Assembly (NCBI GenBank): GCA_900546465.1
Contig: URCX01000030.1
Span: 1 to 14,700 of the forward strand
DNA: 14,700 nucleotides
Source: an uncultured Bacteroidota bacterium
GTDB lineage: Bacteria > Bacteroidota > Bacteroidia > Bacteroidales > P3
Direction: 5' to 3'
Shown: positions 7,242 through 14,700 of the stretch, one piece after another
Numbering within the stretch: position 1 is the first letter of the stretch
How the letters are laid out: each line of letters begins with the position of its first letter
Position numbers and translations under genes: made by a program
Notes under the pieces: model-generated
Told to the model about the DNA's origin: nothing
What the model saw: the letters and a program-made list of their open reading frames with translations, nothing else
Database searches by the model: none

Positions 7242-7853
7242 ATGAAGAAATTGTTTTTATTAACGGCAGCCGTACTGCTTGCAAGCCTTTGTTCCTATTC
7301 GCAAAAGGGTGAAAAGAAATTCTCCTTTGCCATTGTAGAGAACCTTTTACCTTTTGCGGATTTCGATTATGAGACCACTACGAACTCTTTCGATAACAGC
7401 AAATTGTTATTCAACTATATTCCTTCTTTGGAAGTGGGATTTGATAATACCTATTTTGCAAGCCTGAGATTCAAAGCCCTCATGGTGGATAAAAGAGTTG
7501 AAGAAGAAGGATTTACCTTGGCTAACAGCCTTCCGGCAAACTTGATCAAGGAACACAGCGGCTATTCGACATCAATGGTTCTCGGATACAATTTCACCAA
7601 TCGTTCACAGGCACACAGATTTACGGCAGGTGTCATTTTAGGTTGGGTGAATGTGAAGACGAAATACCTTGCTTTACCTGCACAAACAAAGGATTATTTC
7701 CAATGGGGAGCCGAATTGGCGTATAAATACTTCCTTCCGGCGACAAATTATCACTTGGGATTTGGTGCAAGTTTCGAGTTCTCATACGCAAAGGATTATA
7801 ATAAAGACCCTTATATCAATATGGCAAATCTAAGTCTTATTTATCGTTTTTGA
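7242..7853 (+). CDS. Small outer-membrane beta-barrel protein (203 aa)
   Basis: A typical signal peptide (MKKLFLLTAAVLLASLCSYSQ, likely cleaved at or near the SQ) precedes alternating amphipathic strands such as LEVGFDNTYFASLRFKALM, STSMVLGYNF, HRFTAGVILGWVNV, WGAELAYKYF and YHLGFGASFEFSYA. The chain ends NLSLIYRF, with the aromatic last residue that the Bam machinery recognises. Length and pattern suggest an 8-stranded OmpA/OmpX-like or PorT-like barrel; I do not recognise a specific family. It starts four bases after the M4 protease stop, with an AAGGAA just upstream of ATG 7242, so the two genes are probably cotranscribed. Its composition resembles the rest of the window and not the AT-rich protease. 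Confidence 0.8.
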   Translation: MKKLFLLTAAVLLASLCSYSQKGEKKFSFAIVENLLPFADFDYETTTNSFDNSKLLFNYIPSLEVGFDNTYFASLRFKALMVDKRVEEEGFTLANSLPANLIKEHSGYSTSMVLGYNFTNRSQAHRFTAGVILGWVNVKTKYLALPAQTKDYFQWGAELAYKYFLPATNYHLGFGASFEFSYAKDYNKDPYINMANLSLIYRF

Positions 7854-7937
7854 AAAAGAAAACAGCTGCTTTGATTGCGGGGAATAAAAATTTTTCTTGA
7901 TAAACGAGAATAGAGGAAAGTCGCAAAAGGGCATTAT

Positions 7938-9293
7938 ATGGATAAGATGAATAAGCGAATATGGCTATCGGGTTTTGCGATAGTCATTTTCTTTACGGCT
8001 GTTTTCGCTCTGCACGGACTTTTGCAAGAACCGGCTGTGCATACTCCGTTGAGACATCTTTTCAAGACCTATGAAGTAAGTACAGATGAGAACGGAGCTA
8101 AGTGCGTCAACAATTCCGATAAAGCATTCGAGAGGATAGAAGCCGGAAAGATGAATTCATGGGACGCCGAACACTATAAAAGAATTAAGGAAACGCTTTA
8201 TACAACAGAGAGAATAGAGTGTTGGGCTTTCTTTCCTCTGTTTTCGTTGGTTTGGAGGGCGACAGGCTTGGATAGTTTGGGTATCGGCATTCTCAACTGC
8301 CTGTTGTTTGCAATCGGAATGCTGATAATGTTCAAGATATTCGAGAACAAATTGCCCTTATGGGGCTTTCTGCTTGTGCTTTGCGTACCCTATCTCGTCA
8401 TATTCATGATGCCATATACCGAAGCATTGTTTTTTCTTTGCATAGCGGCAGGGCTGTACGGAATAATCAAAGAGAAATATCGGCTTTACTTTGTAGGCTT
8501 TCTGCTTGCTTCCATGACAAAAGCCTCGGCTTCGATATTGATACCCGTATTCTTGTTCGCAGAAATCATATCGGCAACCTATCACCGCAAACCCCTGTTT
8601 TTTCTCGCCCGATTCGGTAAAAGAATACTGCCTGTCGTTCTCGGGCTGCTGTGTGTCATGGTGTTCCAAAAGCTGAGAGGTGCAGAAAATTTCCATCAGT
8701 TCTTTATATCACAGAAGATATGGGGAAAATATCTGTCGCTTCCCACATTGCCCTTCACGGATTGGTCATCGGAGGGTAAGAGCATAACAGACCCTTTTCT
8801 CTTGCTTTATTTCGTACCTATGGTAGTTGTATTGCTGAGAGCCTTTCTTAGAGGCCTCAAACGTAAAGAAGAAGAGACAATCACAATTTGGCAATATACC
8901 CGCCTGATAAGTCTGCTCTTTCTGACGGGAAACATATTCACTGCACTCTTGACACAACACGGAGGACTTTATTCTCTTGCCCGTTATCTCTTGCCAACAC
9001 CTTTCTTTGTCTTTTTGCTTTTCGATACGGTGAAAAACCAAAGGGAAAGAATATGGGAGGCAGTCTATATTCTTATAGGCTTTATAAGCGTCATATTGTG
9101 CATGCGTAACTTCTTGAAAGCCGATTTCGCGAGAACATGGCTTGTTATGCTCGGCTCCTTGCTTGCATTCTTTCATAGGAAATTCGGAAAGCGAGTACTC
9201 TATTCCGCACTTGCGGCAGGCATACTGCTCAATATTTGTTGGACTGCCTATATGTTCAACTGCTTTCTCCTTGACGCTTGGATATTTACGTAA
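7938..9293 (+). CDS. GT-C fold membrane protein, PIG-V/Gpi18-like mannosyltransferase candidate
   Basis: This 451-residue inner-membrane protein has about ten hydrophobic segments. After the first segment comes a soluble loop ending in NSWDAEHYKRI (residues 73-83), matching the W-D-x-x-x-Y segment of PIG-V-like glycosyltransferases. AFFPLFSLVWR (97-107) and MPYTEALFFLCIAAGLYG (158-175) match the FFPLYPL and PYTESLF motifs of that family. A segment equivalent to the usual ALTRPTG follows (ASMTKASASIL). Family members transfer mannose from a lipid-linked donor on the outer face of the membrane; the acceptor here is unknown. ATG 7938 is chosen, with ATG 7947 as an alternative. No sugar or lipid biosynthesis genes flank it, and I found no clear promoter in the 84 bases upstream. 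Confidence 0.65.
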   Translation: MDKMNKRIWLSGFAIVIFFTAVFALHGLLQEPAVHTPLRHLFKTYEVSTDENGAKCVNNSDKAFERIEAGKMNSWDAEHYKRIKETLYTTERIECWAFFPLFSLVWRATGLDSLGIGILNCLLFAIGMLIMFKIFENKLPLWGFLLVLCVPYLVIFMMPYTEALFFLCIAAGLYGIIKEKYRLYFVGFLLASMTKASASILIPVFLFAEIISATYHRKPLFFLARFGKRILPVVLGLLCVMVFQKLRGAENFHQFFISQKIWGKYLSLPTLPFTDWSSEGKSITDPFLLLYFVPMVVVLLRAFLRGLKRKEEETITIWQYTRLISLLFLTGNIFTALLTQHGGLYSLARYLLPTPFFVFLLFDTVKNQRERIWEAVYILIGFISVILCMRNFLKADFARTWLVMLGSLLAFFHRKFGKRVLYSALAAGILLNICWTAYMFNCFLLDAWIFT

Positions 9294-9420
9294 AAAGACG
9301 GGAAGCAAAGCCGATACCGTAAAAAGAGAATATCCTTTCCGAGAAACAATGCAGCTTTTCCCGACAATCAAAACCCCTTGCATTGCTCGTGATAGGTGCG
9401 AATTTTGCCCTCGAAGCATA

Positions 9421-9453
9421 AAACAAAACAGGAAAACCTCTTTGGTTTCCCTG
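9421..9453 (-). terminator. Rho-independent terminator of tRNA-Gln
   Basis: Read on the minus strand, CAGGGAAACC and GGTTTTCCTG form a 10-bp stem with one G-U pair around a 5-base loop (9429-9453). TTTTGTTT follows at 9428-9421. It lies 20 bases beyond the 3' end of the tRNA. On the plus strand the same pair contains an A-C mismatch and lacks a T tract, so it serves the minus strand. Confidence 0.85.
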
Positions 9454-9473
9454 TCAATCGCCTTAATGCTTTG

Positions 9474-9544
9474 TTATCCCGTCAAGACTCGAACTTGAAA
9501 TGTCTGAACCAAAATCAGATGTGTTACCATTACACCACGGGACA
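9474..9544 (-). tRNA. tRNA-Gln (anticodon TTG)
   Basis: The minus strand folds as a complete cloverleaf. The acceptor stem is TGTCCCG/CGGGATA (7 bp including one G-U; the U1-A72 pair is typical of glutamine tRNA). The D arm is GTG/CAC with loop TAATGGTAA. The anticodon stem TCTGA/TCAGA carries loop TTTTGGT, so the anticodon is TTG and reads CAA. The T stem is TCAAG/CTTGA with loop TTCGAGT, and the discriminator is A. Length is 71 bases; CCA is not encoded. It is flanked by its own promoter and terminator. Confidence 0.95.
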
Positions 9545-9619
9545 TTAACCTGTAAAAACAAAAATTATGATTCTCTGCATATACAAGGGCTTCACAGCTC
9601 CTATCCTTGTTTGCGAATG

Positions 9620-9650
9620 CAAAGGTACTACCTTTTTCCGAATCCGCCAA
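9620..9650 (-). promoter_or_regulatory. Promoter of tRNA-Gln
   Basis: On the minus strand the -7 element TACCTTTG occupies 9627-9620 and a TTG lies at 9650-9648, with 20 bases between. This fits the Bacteroidota sigma-factor consensus. Transcription would start near 9614, leaving a 5' leader of about 70 bases to be removed by RNase P. Confidence 0.7.
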
Positions 9651-9703
9651 GCCTTTTGGTCAATTTTTTTCCGATTTTATCAGTTTTGTTCAGCCATTTG
9701 GTT

Positions 9704-9711
9704 TACCTTTG
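9704..9711 (+). promoter_or_regulatory. -7 element (TACCTTTG) upstream of the ABC transporter gene
   Basis: TACCTTTG matches the Bacteroidota -7 consensus exactly and sits 12 bases before ATG 9724 and 48 before ATG 9760. The nearest upstream TTTG (9685-9688) is only 15 bases away, so the -33 element is weak. The predicted start near 9716 means any coding start upstream of this point is unlikely. Confidence 0.65.
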
Positions 9712-9759
9712 CAGAGTAAAGCAATGTCGAAACCTATTATCGATTTTATAATTAGAGAT

Positions 9760-11466
9760 ATGAATTTTTCTGATAATCACAATGATAATACCATTCTTTC
9801 TGTTGCGGATTTGCATATTGCTTTCAAGTCCGGAAACCTTTGGCAGGAAGTTGTGAAAGGGGTGAATTTTTCTTTGAAAAAGGGCGAAACGTTGGGCTTG
9901 GTCGGTGAATCCGGCTCCGGAAAGAGTGTTTCCTCTCTTGCAATAATGGGTTTATTGGACAAAAACAATTCGAAAATAAGTCATGGAAGCATAATATTCA
10001 ATGGCAGCACCGAATTATTACAGCTGAAAGAAAGTCTTTACCGACAATACAGGGGAAAGAAAATCGCAATGATATTTCAGGAGCCTATGACTTCGCTTAA
10101 TCCTGTGAAGAAATGCGGAAATCAGCTTATGGAAATGATGCTTCAACATGAGAATTGTTCGAAAAAGGAAGCTCGCAACAGGACTTTGGAATTATTCAAA
10201 GAGGTTCTTTTGCCCGATCCGTGCAGAGTGTTTTCCGCTTATCCGCATGAGTTGTCTGGAGGTCAGAAACAAAGGGTGATGATAGCCATGGCTGTAAGCT
10301 GCAAACCGGATATATTGATAGCCGATGAGCCGACCACGGCATTAGATGTAAGTGTGCAGAAAAGCATATTGGAACTGATTGCCGATGTTCAGAAGAAATA
10401 CGGTATGGGTGTGCTGTTTATTTCTCATGATTTGAACCTTGTGCATAAGATAGCGGACAGGATAGCCGTCATTTACAAAGGAGAAATTGTCGAATGCGGT
10501 GAAAAGGAAAGTATTTTCAACAATCCGCAACACCCTTATACCAAAGGATTGCTTGCTTGTCGTCCTCCTCTCGATTGTCGTCCCGAACGCCTGCCTACGG
10601 TAGATGATTACTTAAACGGCAAGGGCGTCAATTCTCGAACGACAGCCGCTGCGGACAGGCAAAAAGCTCATGCGGACATATACAAGCAGGAACCGATTCT
10701 CAGGGTAAAGGATTTGCGGGTTGAATACACCCTTTCAAAATCTTTCTTCGGTAAAGCTAAGAAAACATTCCGTGCCGTGAATGATATAAGTTTTGATTTG
10801 TACAGAAGCGAAACCCTTGGTTTGGTAGGCGAATCGGGTTGTGGCAAAACCACTCTGGGAAGGGCAATTATGCAATTAGTGGAAGCCGAAAGCGAGTCTA
10901 TGTTTTTTGAAGACAAAGCCGTATCCCAATTAGACAAAGCAGGCTTGAAAGCTCTTCGAAAGGATATTCAGATTATTTTTCAAGACCCTTATTCCTCTCT
11001 TAATCCCAGAATAAGCGCAGGTGATGCAATAGCGGAACCATTGAAAACCTATAATGTCGAACATAAGAGGGAAAAGAGACGTGCCATTGCCATGGAAATG
11101 ATGGAGAAGGTAGGTTTGAGCGGAGTTTTCTACGACCGCTATCCTCACGAGTTTTCAGGCGGACAACGGCAAAGGATTGGCATTGCACGGGCTTTGGTTC
11201 TCAATCCCAAGATTGTTATTTGCGATGAGTCGGTTTCCGCTTTGGACGTAAGCGTACAGGCAAAGGTGCTTAATCTCTTGGCGGATTTGAAAAAGGAATT
11301 GGGGCTTACATATATATTTATATCGCATGACCTTGCCGTTGTGAAGTATGTGTCGGATAGAATGATGGTTATGCGGAGCGGAAAGATGGTTCAAATCGGT
11401 GAAGCGGACGAAATTTACTCCAATCCGCAGGATTCATATACCAAAAGCCTTATAGAGGCAATGTAA
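9760..11466 (+). CDS. Fused double-ATPase subunit of a di/oligopeptide-type ABC transporter (DppD-DppF-like)
   Basis: Two complete ABC ATPase domains lie in one chain of 568 residues. The first has Walker A GESGSGKS (49-56), signature LSGGQ (165-169) and Walker B ILIADEP (185-191), and ends with the oligopeptide-family C-terminal segment NNPQHPYTKGLL. The second has Walker A GESGCGKT (357-364), signature FSGGQ (465-469) and Walker B IVICDES (485-491), where Ser replaces the common Pro. It ends NPQDSYTKSLIEAM. Such fused subunits energise import of peptides or related solutes (GsiA/YejF type) at the inner membrane, with two permeases and a binding protein. None of these partners is in the window. 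The frame stays open back to 9607, but that region holds the tRNA promoter; ATG 9760, eleven residues before ILSV, fits the family, and ATG 9724 is the alternative. A T-rich stretch (GTTTTTT, 11481-11487) follows the stop before convergent uvrC. Confidence 0.9.
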   Translation: MNFSDNHNDNTILSVADLHIAFKSGNLWQEVVKGVNFSLKKGETLGLVGESGSGKSVSSLAIMGLLDKNNSKISHGSIIFNGSTELLQLKESLYRQYRGKKIAMIFQEPMTSLNPVKKCGNQLMEMMLQHENCSKKEARNRTLELFKEVLLPDPCRVFSAYPHELSGGQKQRVMIAMAVSCKPDILIADEPTTALDVSVQKSILELIADVQKKYGMGVLFISHDLNLVHKIADRIAVIYKGEIVECGEKESIFNNPQHPYTKGLLACRPPLDCRPERLPTVDDYLNGKGVNSRTTAAADRQKAHADIYKQEPILRVKDLRVEYTLSKSFFGKAKKTFRAVNDISFDLYRSETLGLVGESGCGKTTLGRAIMQLVEAESESMFFEDKAVSQLDKAGLKALRKDIQIIFQDPYSSLNPRISAGDAIAEPLKTYNVEHKREKRRAIAMEMMEKVGLSGVFYDRYPHEFSGGQRQRIGIARALVLNPKIVICDESVSALDVSVQAKVLNLLADLKKELGLTYIFISHDLAVVKYVSDRMMVMRSGKMVQIGEADEIYSNPQDSYTKSLIEAM

Positions 11467-11495
11467 GTGAAAGTCCGTTTGTTTTTTACTATCTG

Positions 11496-13331
11496 TCAGA
11501 GGTCGCCATCGTCCTGATGGAAATGCTTATATACCTTTTCGGCTTTGCTTTTACCTATGCACTGTCGCAATTCTTCCATTGAAGCAGTTGAAATCTGCTT
11601 TACACTGCGAAATCTTATCAAAAGATTTTGTGCCGTTTTCTCTCCGATACCTTCAATCTCGCAAAGCTCGGTTCGGAAAGTACCTTTGCTTCGTTTGTTA
11701 CGGTGAAAAGTGATACCGAAACGGTGTGCCTCGTCTCTTATGTGCCGTATCACGTTCAGCGAATTGCTTCTCTTGTCTATATAAAGGGGGTATTGCTCTC
11801 CGGGAAAATAGATTTCTTCCAATCTTTTGGCAATGCCTATAATAGGAATACTGTTTTCCAAGCCCAAAAGGGCAAGGCTTTCCACTGCGGAAGCCAACTG
11901 TCCTTTTCCACCATCGACAATTATAAGATCGGGCAAGGCTTTGCCCTCTTCTTTCAGCCTTCCGTAGCGACGAAGTATTATTTCTCTCATGGAAGCGAAG
12001 TCATCGGGACCCTCAACCGTCTTTATATTGAAATGTCTGTACTCTTTATTGGAAGGCTTGCAGTTTCTGAACACTACGCAACTTGCAACCGGATAATTTC
12101 CTTGAATGTTTGAGTTGTCGAAACACTCCATATAATGAGGAGCTTTCGGCAGATGAAGGTCTTTCTGCATTTGTTCCACCAAACGATTGCTCCATCTCTC
12201 GGGGTCAAGAATGCTTTCCTGTTTGATTTTGTCGCTTTTGGCAAAAACGGCATTGCGATGGCATAGTTCCAAAAGTCTTTTTCGGTTTGCGTCTCCGCCT
12301 TCGGATTGTTTTACATAGTCTCTCGGCAAATCCAAATGCACAGGCACAACTATTTCTTCCGCATTCCATGAAAGCGTATCCCTTAACTGAATTATCGCCT
12401 GAGTGAAGAGTTCTTCCGGAGTCTCGTTCAGCTTGCAATCGACCTGCGTAGAGACAGAGCCGAGTAGGCAACCGCCGACCACTTTCATCGCATTCATCAT
12501 TATGCCACGCTCTGTCGGAACATAGTCGAAAGCCTCTGTGTTCAAGGCTGTGTCGGAAAGGATTACCGTCTTTGAAGTATAACTTTCCAAAAGTGCAAGA
12601 CGTTGTCGTATCTGCTCCGCCTGCTCGAATTTAAGTTCGTTGGCAAACTCCATCATCTGCTCTTTGAGTTCCCGCTTTATCCATGAGAAGTCTCCTCTCA
12701 GCACTTTCTTTATCTCATTTATGCTTTGCATATACTCTTGTTGCGAAATCAAACCTTCGCAAGGAGCATCGCATAACTTTATCTGGTAATTGAGGCATGC
12801 TTTATGCCTGCCCTTGGCAACGGATTCCAAACTCATTGCCTGTTTGCAGCTGCGATAGCGGAACAACTTCCTTATTAAATCCGTGATTGCTTTGAGTTGC
12901 TTGCCGTTGGGATAAGGTCCGAAATACAGAGAACCGTCTTTGTTGCGATGTCTTGTGGTAAACACTCTCGGAAATGCCTCGTTGGAAATGCAAAGCCAAG
13001 GATAGGATTTGTCGTCCTTCAACATGATGTTGTATTTCGGCTTATGCTTTTTTATAAGGTTGCATTCCAACAACAGGGCTTCCGTTTCATTGCTGACCAA
13101 TACAAGTTTTATATCGGCAATCTTGCGAACCAAGACTTTCGTTTTTGCACTCTGGTTTCCGTCCTTGCGAAAATACGAGCTGACTCGGTTCTTCAAATTC
13201 TTTGCCTTGCCGACATAAATGAGTTTTCCCTCCTTGTCGAAGTATTGATATACTCCGGCAGAGGAGGGAAGTGTCTTCAAAATGGTCTCTATGTGCGAGT
13301 CCGAACGTCCGTCTTCTGTAATATCGGACAT
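11496..13331 (-). CDS. uvrC: Excinuclease ABC subunit C
   Basis: This 611-residue protein has the full UvrC layout. The N-terminal GIY-YIG nuclease (GVYQYF 26-31, IYVGKAKNLKNRV 38-50) makes the 3' incision. A Cys-containing linker includes CLNYQIKLCDAPCEG (179-193). The UVR motif that binds UvrB is ELKFEQAEQIRQRL (232-245). The RNase H-like 5' nuclease has FDNSN (404-408) and IVDGGKGQL (471-479), and a C-terminal helix-hairpin-helix DNA-binding region includes EIEGIGEKTAQNLL (558-571). With UvrA and UvrB it performs nucleotide excision repair of bulky DNA lesions. It starts five bases after the gldH stop and is last in the purC-gldH-uvrC cluster, converging on the ABC transporter gene. Confidence 0.97.
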   Translation of the reverse strand: MSDITEDGRSDSHIETILKTLPSSAGVYQYFDKEGKLIYVGKAKNLKNRVSSYFRKDGNQSAKTKVLVRKIADIKLVLVSNETEALLLECNLIKKHKPKYNIMLKDDKSYPWLCISNEAFPRVFTTRHRNKDGSLYFGPYPNGKQLKAITDLIRKLFRYRSCKQAMSLESVAKGRHKACLNYQIKLCDAPCEGLISQQEYMQSINEIKKVLRGDFSWIKRELKEQMMEFANELKFEQAEQIRQRLALLESYTSKTVILSDTALNTEAFDYVPTERGIMMNAMKVVGGCLLGSVSTQVDCKLNETPEELFTQAIIQLRDTLSWNAEEIVVPVHLDLPRDYVKQSEGGDANRKRLLELCHRNAVFAKSDKIKQESILDPERWSNRLVEQMQKDLHLPKAPHYMECFDNSNIQGNYPVASCVVFRNCKPSNKEYRHFNIKTVEGPDDFASMREIILRRYGRLKEEGKALPDLIIVDGGKGQLASAVESLALLGLENSIPIIGIAKRLEEIYFPGEQYPLYIDKRSNSLNVIRHIRDEAHRFGITFHRNKRSKGTFRTELCEIEGIGEKTAQNLLIRFRSVKQISTASMEELRQCIGKSKAEKVYKHFHQDDGDL

Positions 13332-13336
13332 AAGCC

Positions 13337-13846
13337 TTATTTTCTACCCTTTATTTCCAAATCCGACTTCACAATCCGCAAACCCAACTCCATTATTCCC
13401 GTGGTTTCGTACTTCGTTCCCATGTTTACCAATTCCACGGTATAAAGTCCTTTCTCTGCAAGAGTGGTGTATTTCTTGCAAACCTCCTCTACGTCTATCA
13501 AGTCGCCGAGGGCATCGCCTGCCCAGCCTTTACCTCCTCTGTCTCTGAGGTTTATTTCATGCACACTCTCACGAGTGGAACCGGAAGGCGAGCTAATGAG
13601 CATTTTGAATTTTATTTTGTTCTCATTAACCTGCGGAGTGTGGCGTATCATCACCGAAATATCATAGCTTTCGTTCTCCTTGCTTATATCGATGTTCTCA
13701 AACTTCACACTCTTGCCCTCTTCAATTCTCGCCCATTTATAAGACGGCATTTCCTTATACTGCTTATACACATCGCCACTTCCGCAGGAGGAAACAAATA
13801 ACAGTACCAAAGGAAGCAATAAGGCAATCAAACATCTCTTTTTCAT
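13337..13846 (-). CDS. gldH: GldH-like gliding-motility / T9SS lipoprotein
   Basis: This 169-residue protein begins with a lipoprotein signal peptide (MKKR, hydrophobic core, VSSC with lipidated Cys21). The mature part follows the GldH pattern: VYKQYKEMPSYKW near the N-terminus, YDISVMIRHTP, SPSGSTRESVHEINL, then GKGWAGDALGDLID and a closing MELGLRIVK. GldH is required for gliding in Flavobacterium johnsoniae. Homologues occur in non-gliding Bacteroidota, so motility cannot be concluded. The residues after the Cys (GSGD) do not look like the acidic surface-export signal of Bacteroidota lipoproteins, so a periplasm-facing anchor is inferred. It sits four bases after purC and five before uvrC, so it is probably cotranscribed with both. 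Recognition is by pattern memory, not alignment. Confidence 0.75.
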   Translation of the reverse strand: MKKRCLIALLLPLVLLFVSSCGSGDVYKQYKEMPSYKWARIEEGKSVKFENIDISKENESYDISVMIRHTPQVNENKIKFKMLISSPSGSTRESVHEINLRDRGGKGWAGDALGDLIDVEEVCKKYTTLAEKGLYTVELVNMGTKYETTGIMELGLRIVKSDLEIKGRK

Positions 13847-13850
13847 TTCT

Positions 13851-14699
13851 CTATAATTCTTTCAAAGCCTTGGAAACATTATTCTCTATCCTCTGCAATA
13901 CGTTCTCCGTATTTGTTCTTTGGAATTTCTCTCCCGTGATTTGTTCGTACAATTCCATATAACGTTCAGAGATTTTCTCCACTATTTCAGGCGTCATCTC
14001 AGGCACTTTCTCTCCTTGCTTGCCCTGAAAACCGTTTTCCATCAACCATTCTCGCACAAACTCTTTCGATAACTGCCTTTGTTTTTCACCCTTACGCTGC
14101 TTCTCCTCATAGCCCTCGGCATAAAAATAACGGGAAGAGTCAGGCGTATGGATTTCATCAATCAATATAATCTTGTCTCCGTCCTTTCCGAACTCGTACT
14201 TGGTATCCACCAAAATCAAACCGCGTTCGGCAGCAATTTCGCTGCCTCTTTGGAATAAGGCAAGGGCGTATTTTTCCAATAATTCGTAATCCTCCCTCGA
14301 TACAATGCCCTTTGCTATTGCTTCTTCCTTGGAAATATTTTCGTCATGTCCCTCATCGGCTTTCGTTGTCGGCGTTATGATAGGCGTAGGAAACTTATCG
14401 TTTTCCTTCATGCCCTCAGGCAAACTCACTCCGCAAAGTTCTCTTGCACCGGCTTGGTATTCTCTCCATGCACTTCCGGCAAGATAGCCCCTTACAATCA
14501 CCTCCAATTTCAACGGAACACACCTTATGCCCAATGTAACCATAGGGTCGGGAGTTGAAATCTTCCAGTTTGGAACAATATCCGCCGTAGCGTCTAAGAA
14601 TTTTGCTGCAATCTGATTAAGAATCTGCCCTTTGAAAGGAATGCCCTTAGGTAAAACAACATCAAAAGCCGATATTCTGTCGCTGACAACCATAACCAA
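13851..14699 (-). CDS. purC: SAICAR synthase (phosphoribosylaminoimidazole-succinocarboxamide synthase), N-terminus cut by window edge
   Basis: The enzyme joins CAIR and aspartate using ATP to form SAICAR in purine synthesis. Family motifs are clear: MVVSDRISAFDVVLPKGIPF at the visible start, VIVRGYLAGSAWREYQAG, LILVDTKYEFG and ILIDEIHTPDSSRYF. The frame is open to the edge, and the first visible residues (LVMVVSDR) normally follow about 30 residues that include the nucleotide-binding start of the protein, so the true start lies beyond 14700. The visible part, 282 residues, has no internal lesion. It is first of the visible purC-gldH-uvrC genes, with four bases to gldH. Confidence 0.96.
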   Translation of the reverse strand: MVMVVSDRISAFDVVLPKGIPFKGQILNQIAAKFLDATADIVPNWKISTPDPMVTLGIRCVPLKLEVIVRGYLAGSAWREYQAGARELCGVSLPEGMKENDKFPTPIITPTTKADEGHDENISKEEAIAKGIVSREDYELLEKYALALFQRGSEIAAERGLILVDTKYEFGKDGDKIILIDEIHTPDSSRYFYAEGYEEKQRKGEKQRQLSKEFVREWLMENGFQGKQGEKVPEMTPEIVEKISERYMELYEQITGEKFQRTNTENVLQRIENNVSKALKEL

Positions 14700-14700
14700 C

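Noticed and set aside
9142..9498. 118-codon plus-strand frame overlapping the membrane protein and the tRNA
   Set aside because: It overlaps the 3' end of the GT-C gene in another frame, then the tRNA terminator and tRNA-Gln on the other strand.
9500..9751. 83-codon frame across tRNA-Gln and its promoter
   Set aside because: It overlaps the tRNA, both promoters and the start of the ABC gene, and has no domain.
1..14700. CRISPR array, transposon, prophage or defence island
   Set aside because: No regularly spaced repeats, no transposase or integrase, no terminal inverted repeats with target duplications, and no defence-type domains were found on either strand.

Overview
The window looks like ordinary chromosome from a member of the Bacteroidota, probably Bacteroidales-like. 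Three kinds of evidence support this. Two proteins carry C-terminal domains of the type IX secretion system (T9SS): one gliding-motility-associated (CHU_C, type B) domain and one Por-type (type A) sorting domain. A GldH-like lipoprotein is present. Several genes have the Bacteroidota -7 promoter element TAnnTTTG, seen as TACCTTTG or TACTTTTG. I cannot name a genus from this sequence.

Layout, left to right. (1) 2-2227, +: 3' part of a large secreted cell-surface protein with PKD-like repeats, a proprotein-convertase-like P-domain and a type B T9SS sorting domain; its 5' end lies outside the window. It is followed by a clear intrinsic terminator. (2) 2327-3307, +: an exported protein of unknown function, probably read from an almost leaderless mRNA. 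(3) 3308-3531: intergenic, with a cluster of hairpins built on GAAACGCC / GGCGTTTC. (4) 3532-4989, +: TrkH potassium uptake channel. (5) 4990-7237: a markedly AT-rich segment with a promoter and a secreted thermolysin-like (M4) metalloprotease split into two frames at a run of eight A. (6) 7242-7853, +: a small outer-membrane beta-barrel, four bases after the protease. (7) 7938-9293, +: a polytopic membrane protein resembling GT-C/PIG-V mannosyltransferases. (8) 9421-9650, -: tRNA-Gln(TTG) with its own promoter and terminator. (9) 9760-11466, +: a double-ATPase (DppD-DppF fused) peptide ABC transporter protein. (10) 14699-11496, -: a tight operon purC - gldH - uvrC, with purC cut by the right edge.

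The T9SS theme links several genes. The left-edge adhesin-like protein and the M4 protease are predicted T9SS cargo, and GldH belongs to the gliding/T9SS gene set. The other genes are housekeeping: potassium uptake, peptide import, nucleotide excision repair, purine synthesis and a tRNA. I found no CRISPR array, transposase, phage gene or recognisable defence system. The observations most worth a second look are the homopolymer frameshift in the M4 protease, the sharp composition change around it, the hairpin cluster before trkH, and gldH lying between purC and uvrC.
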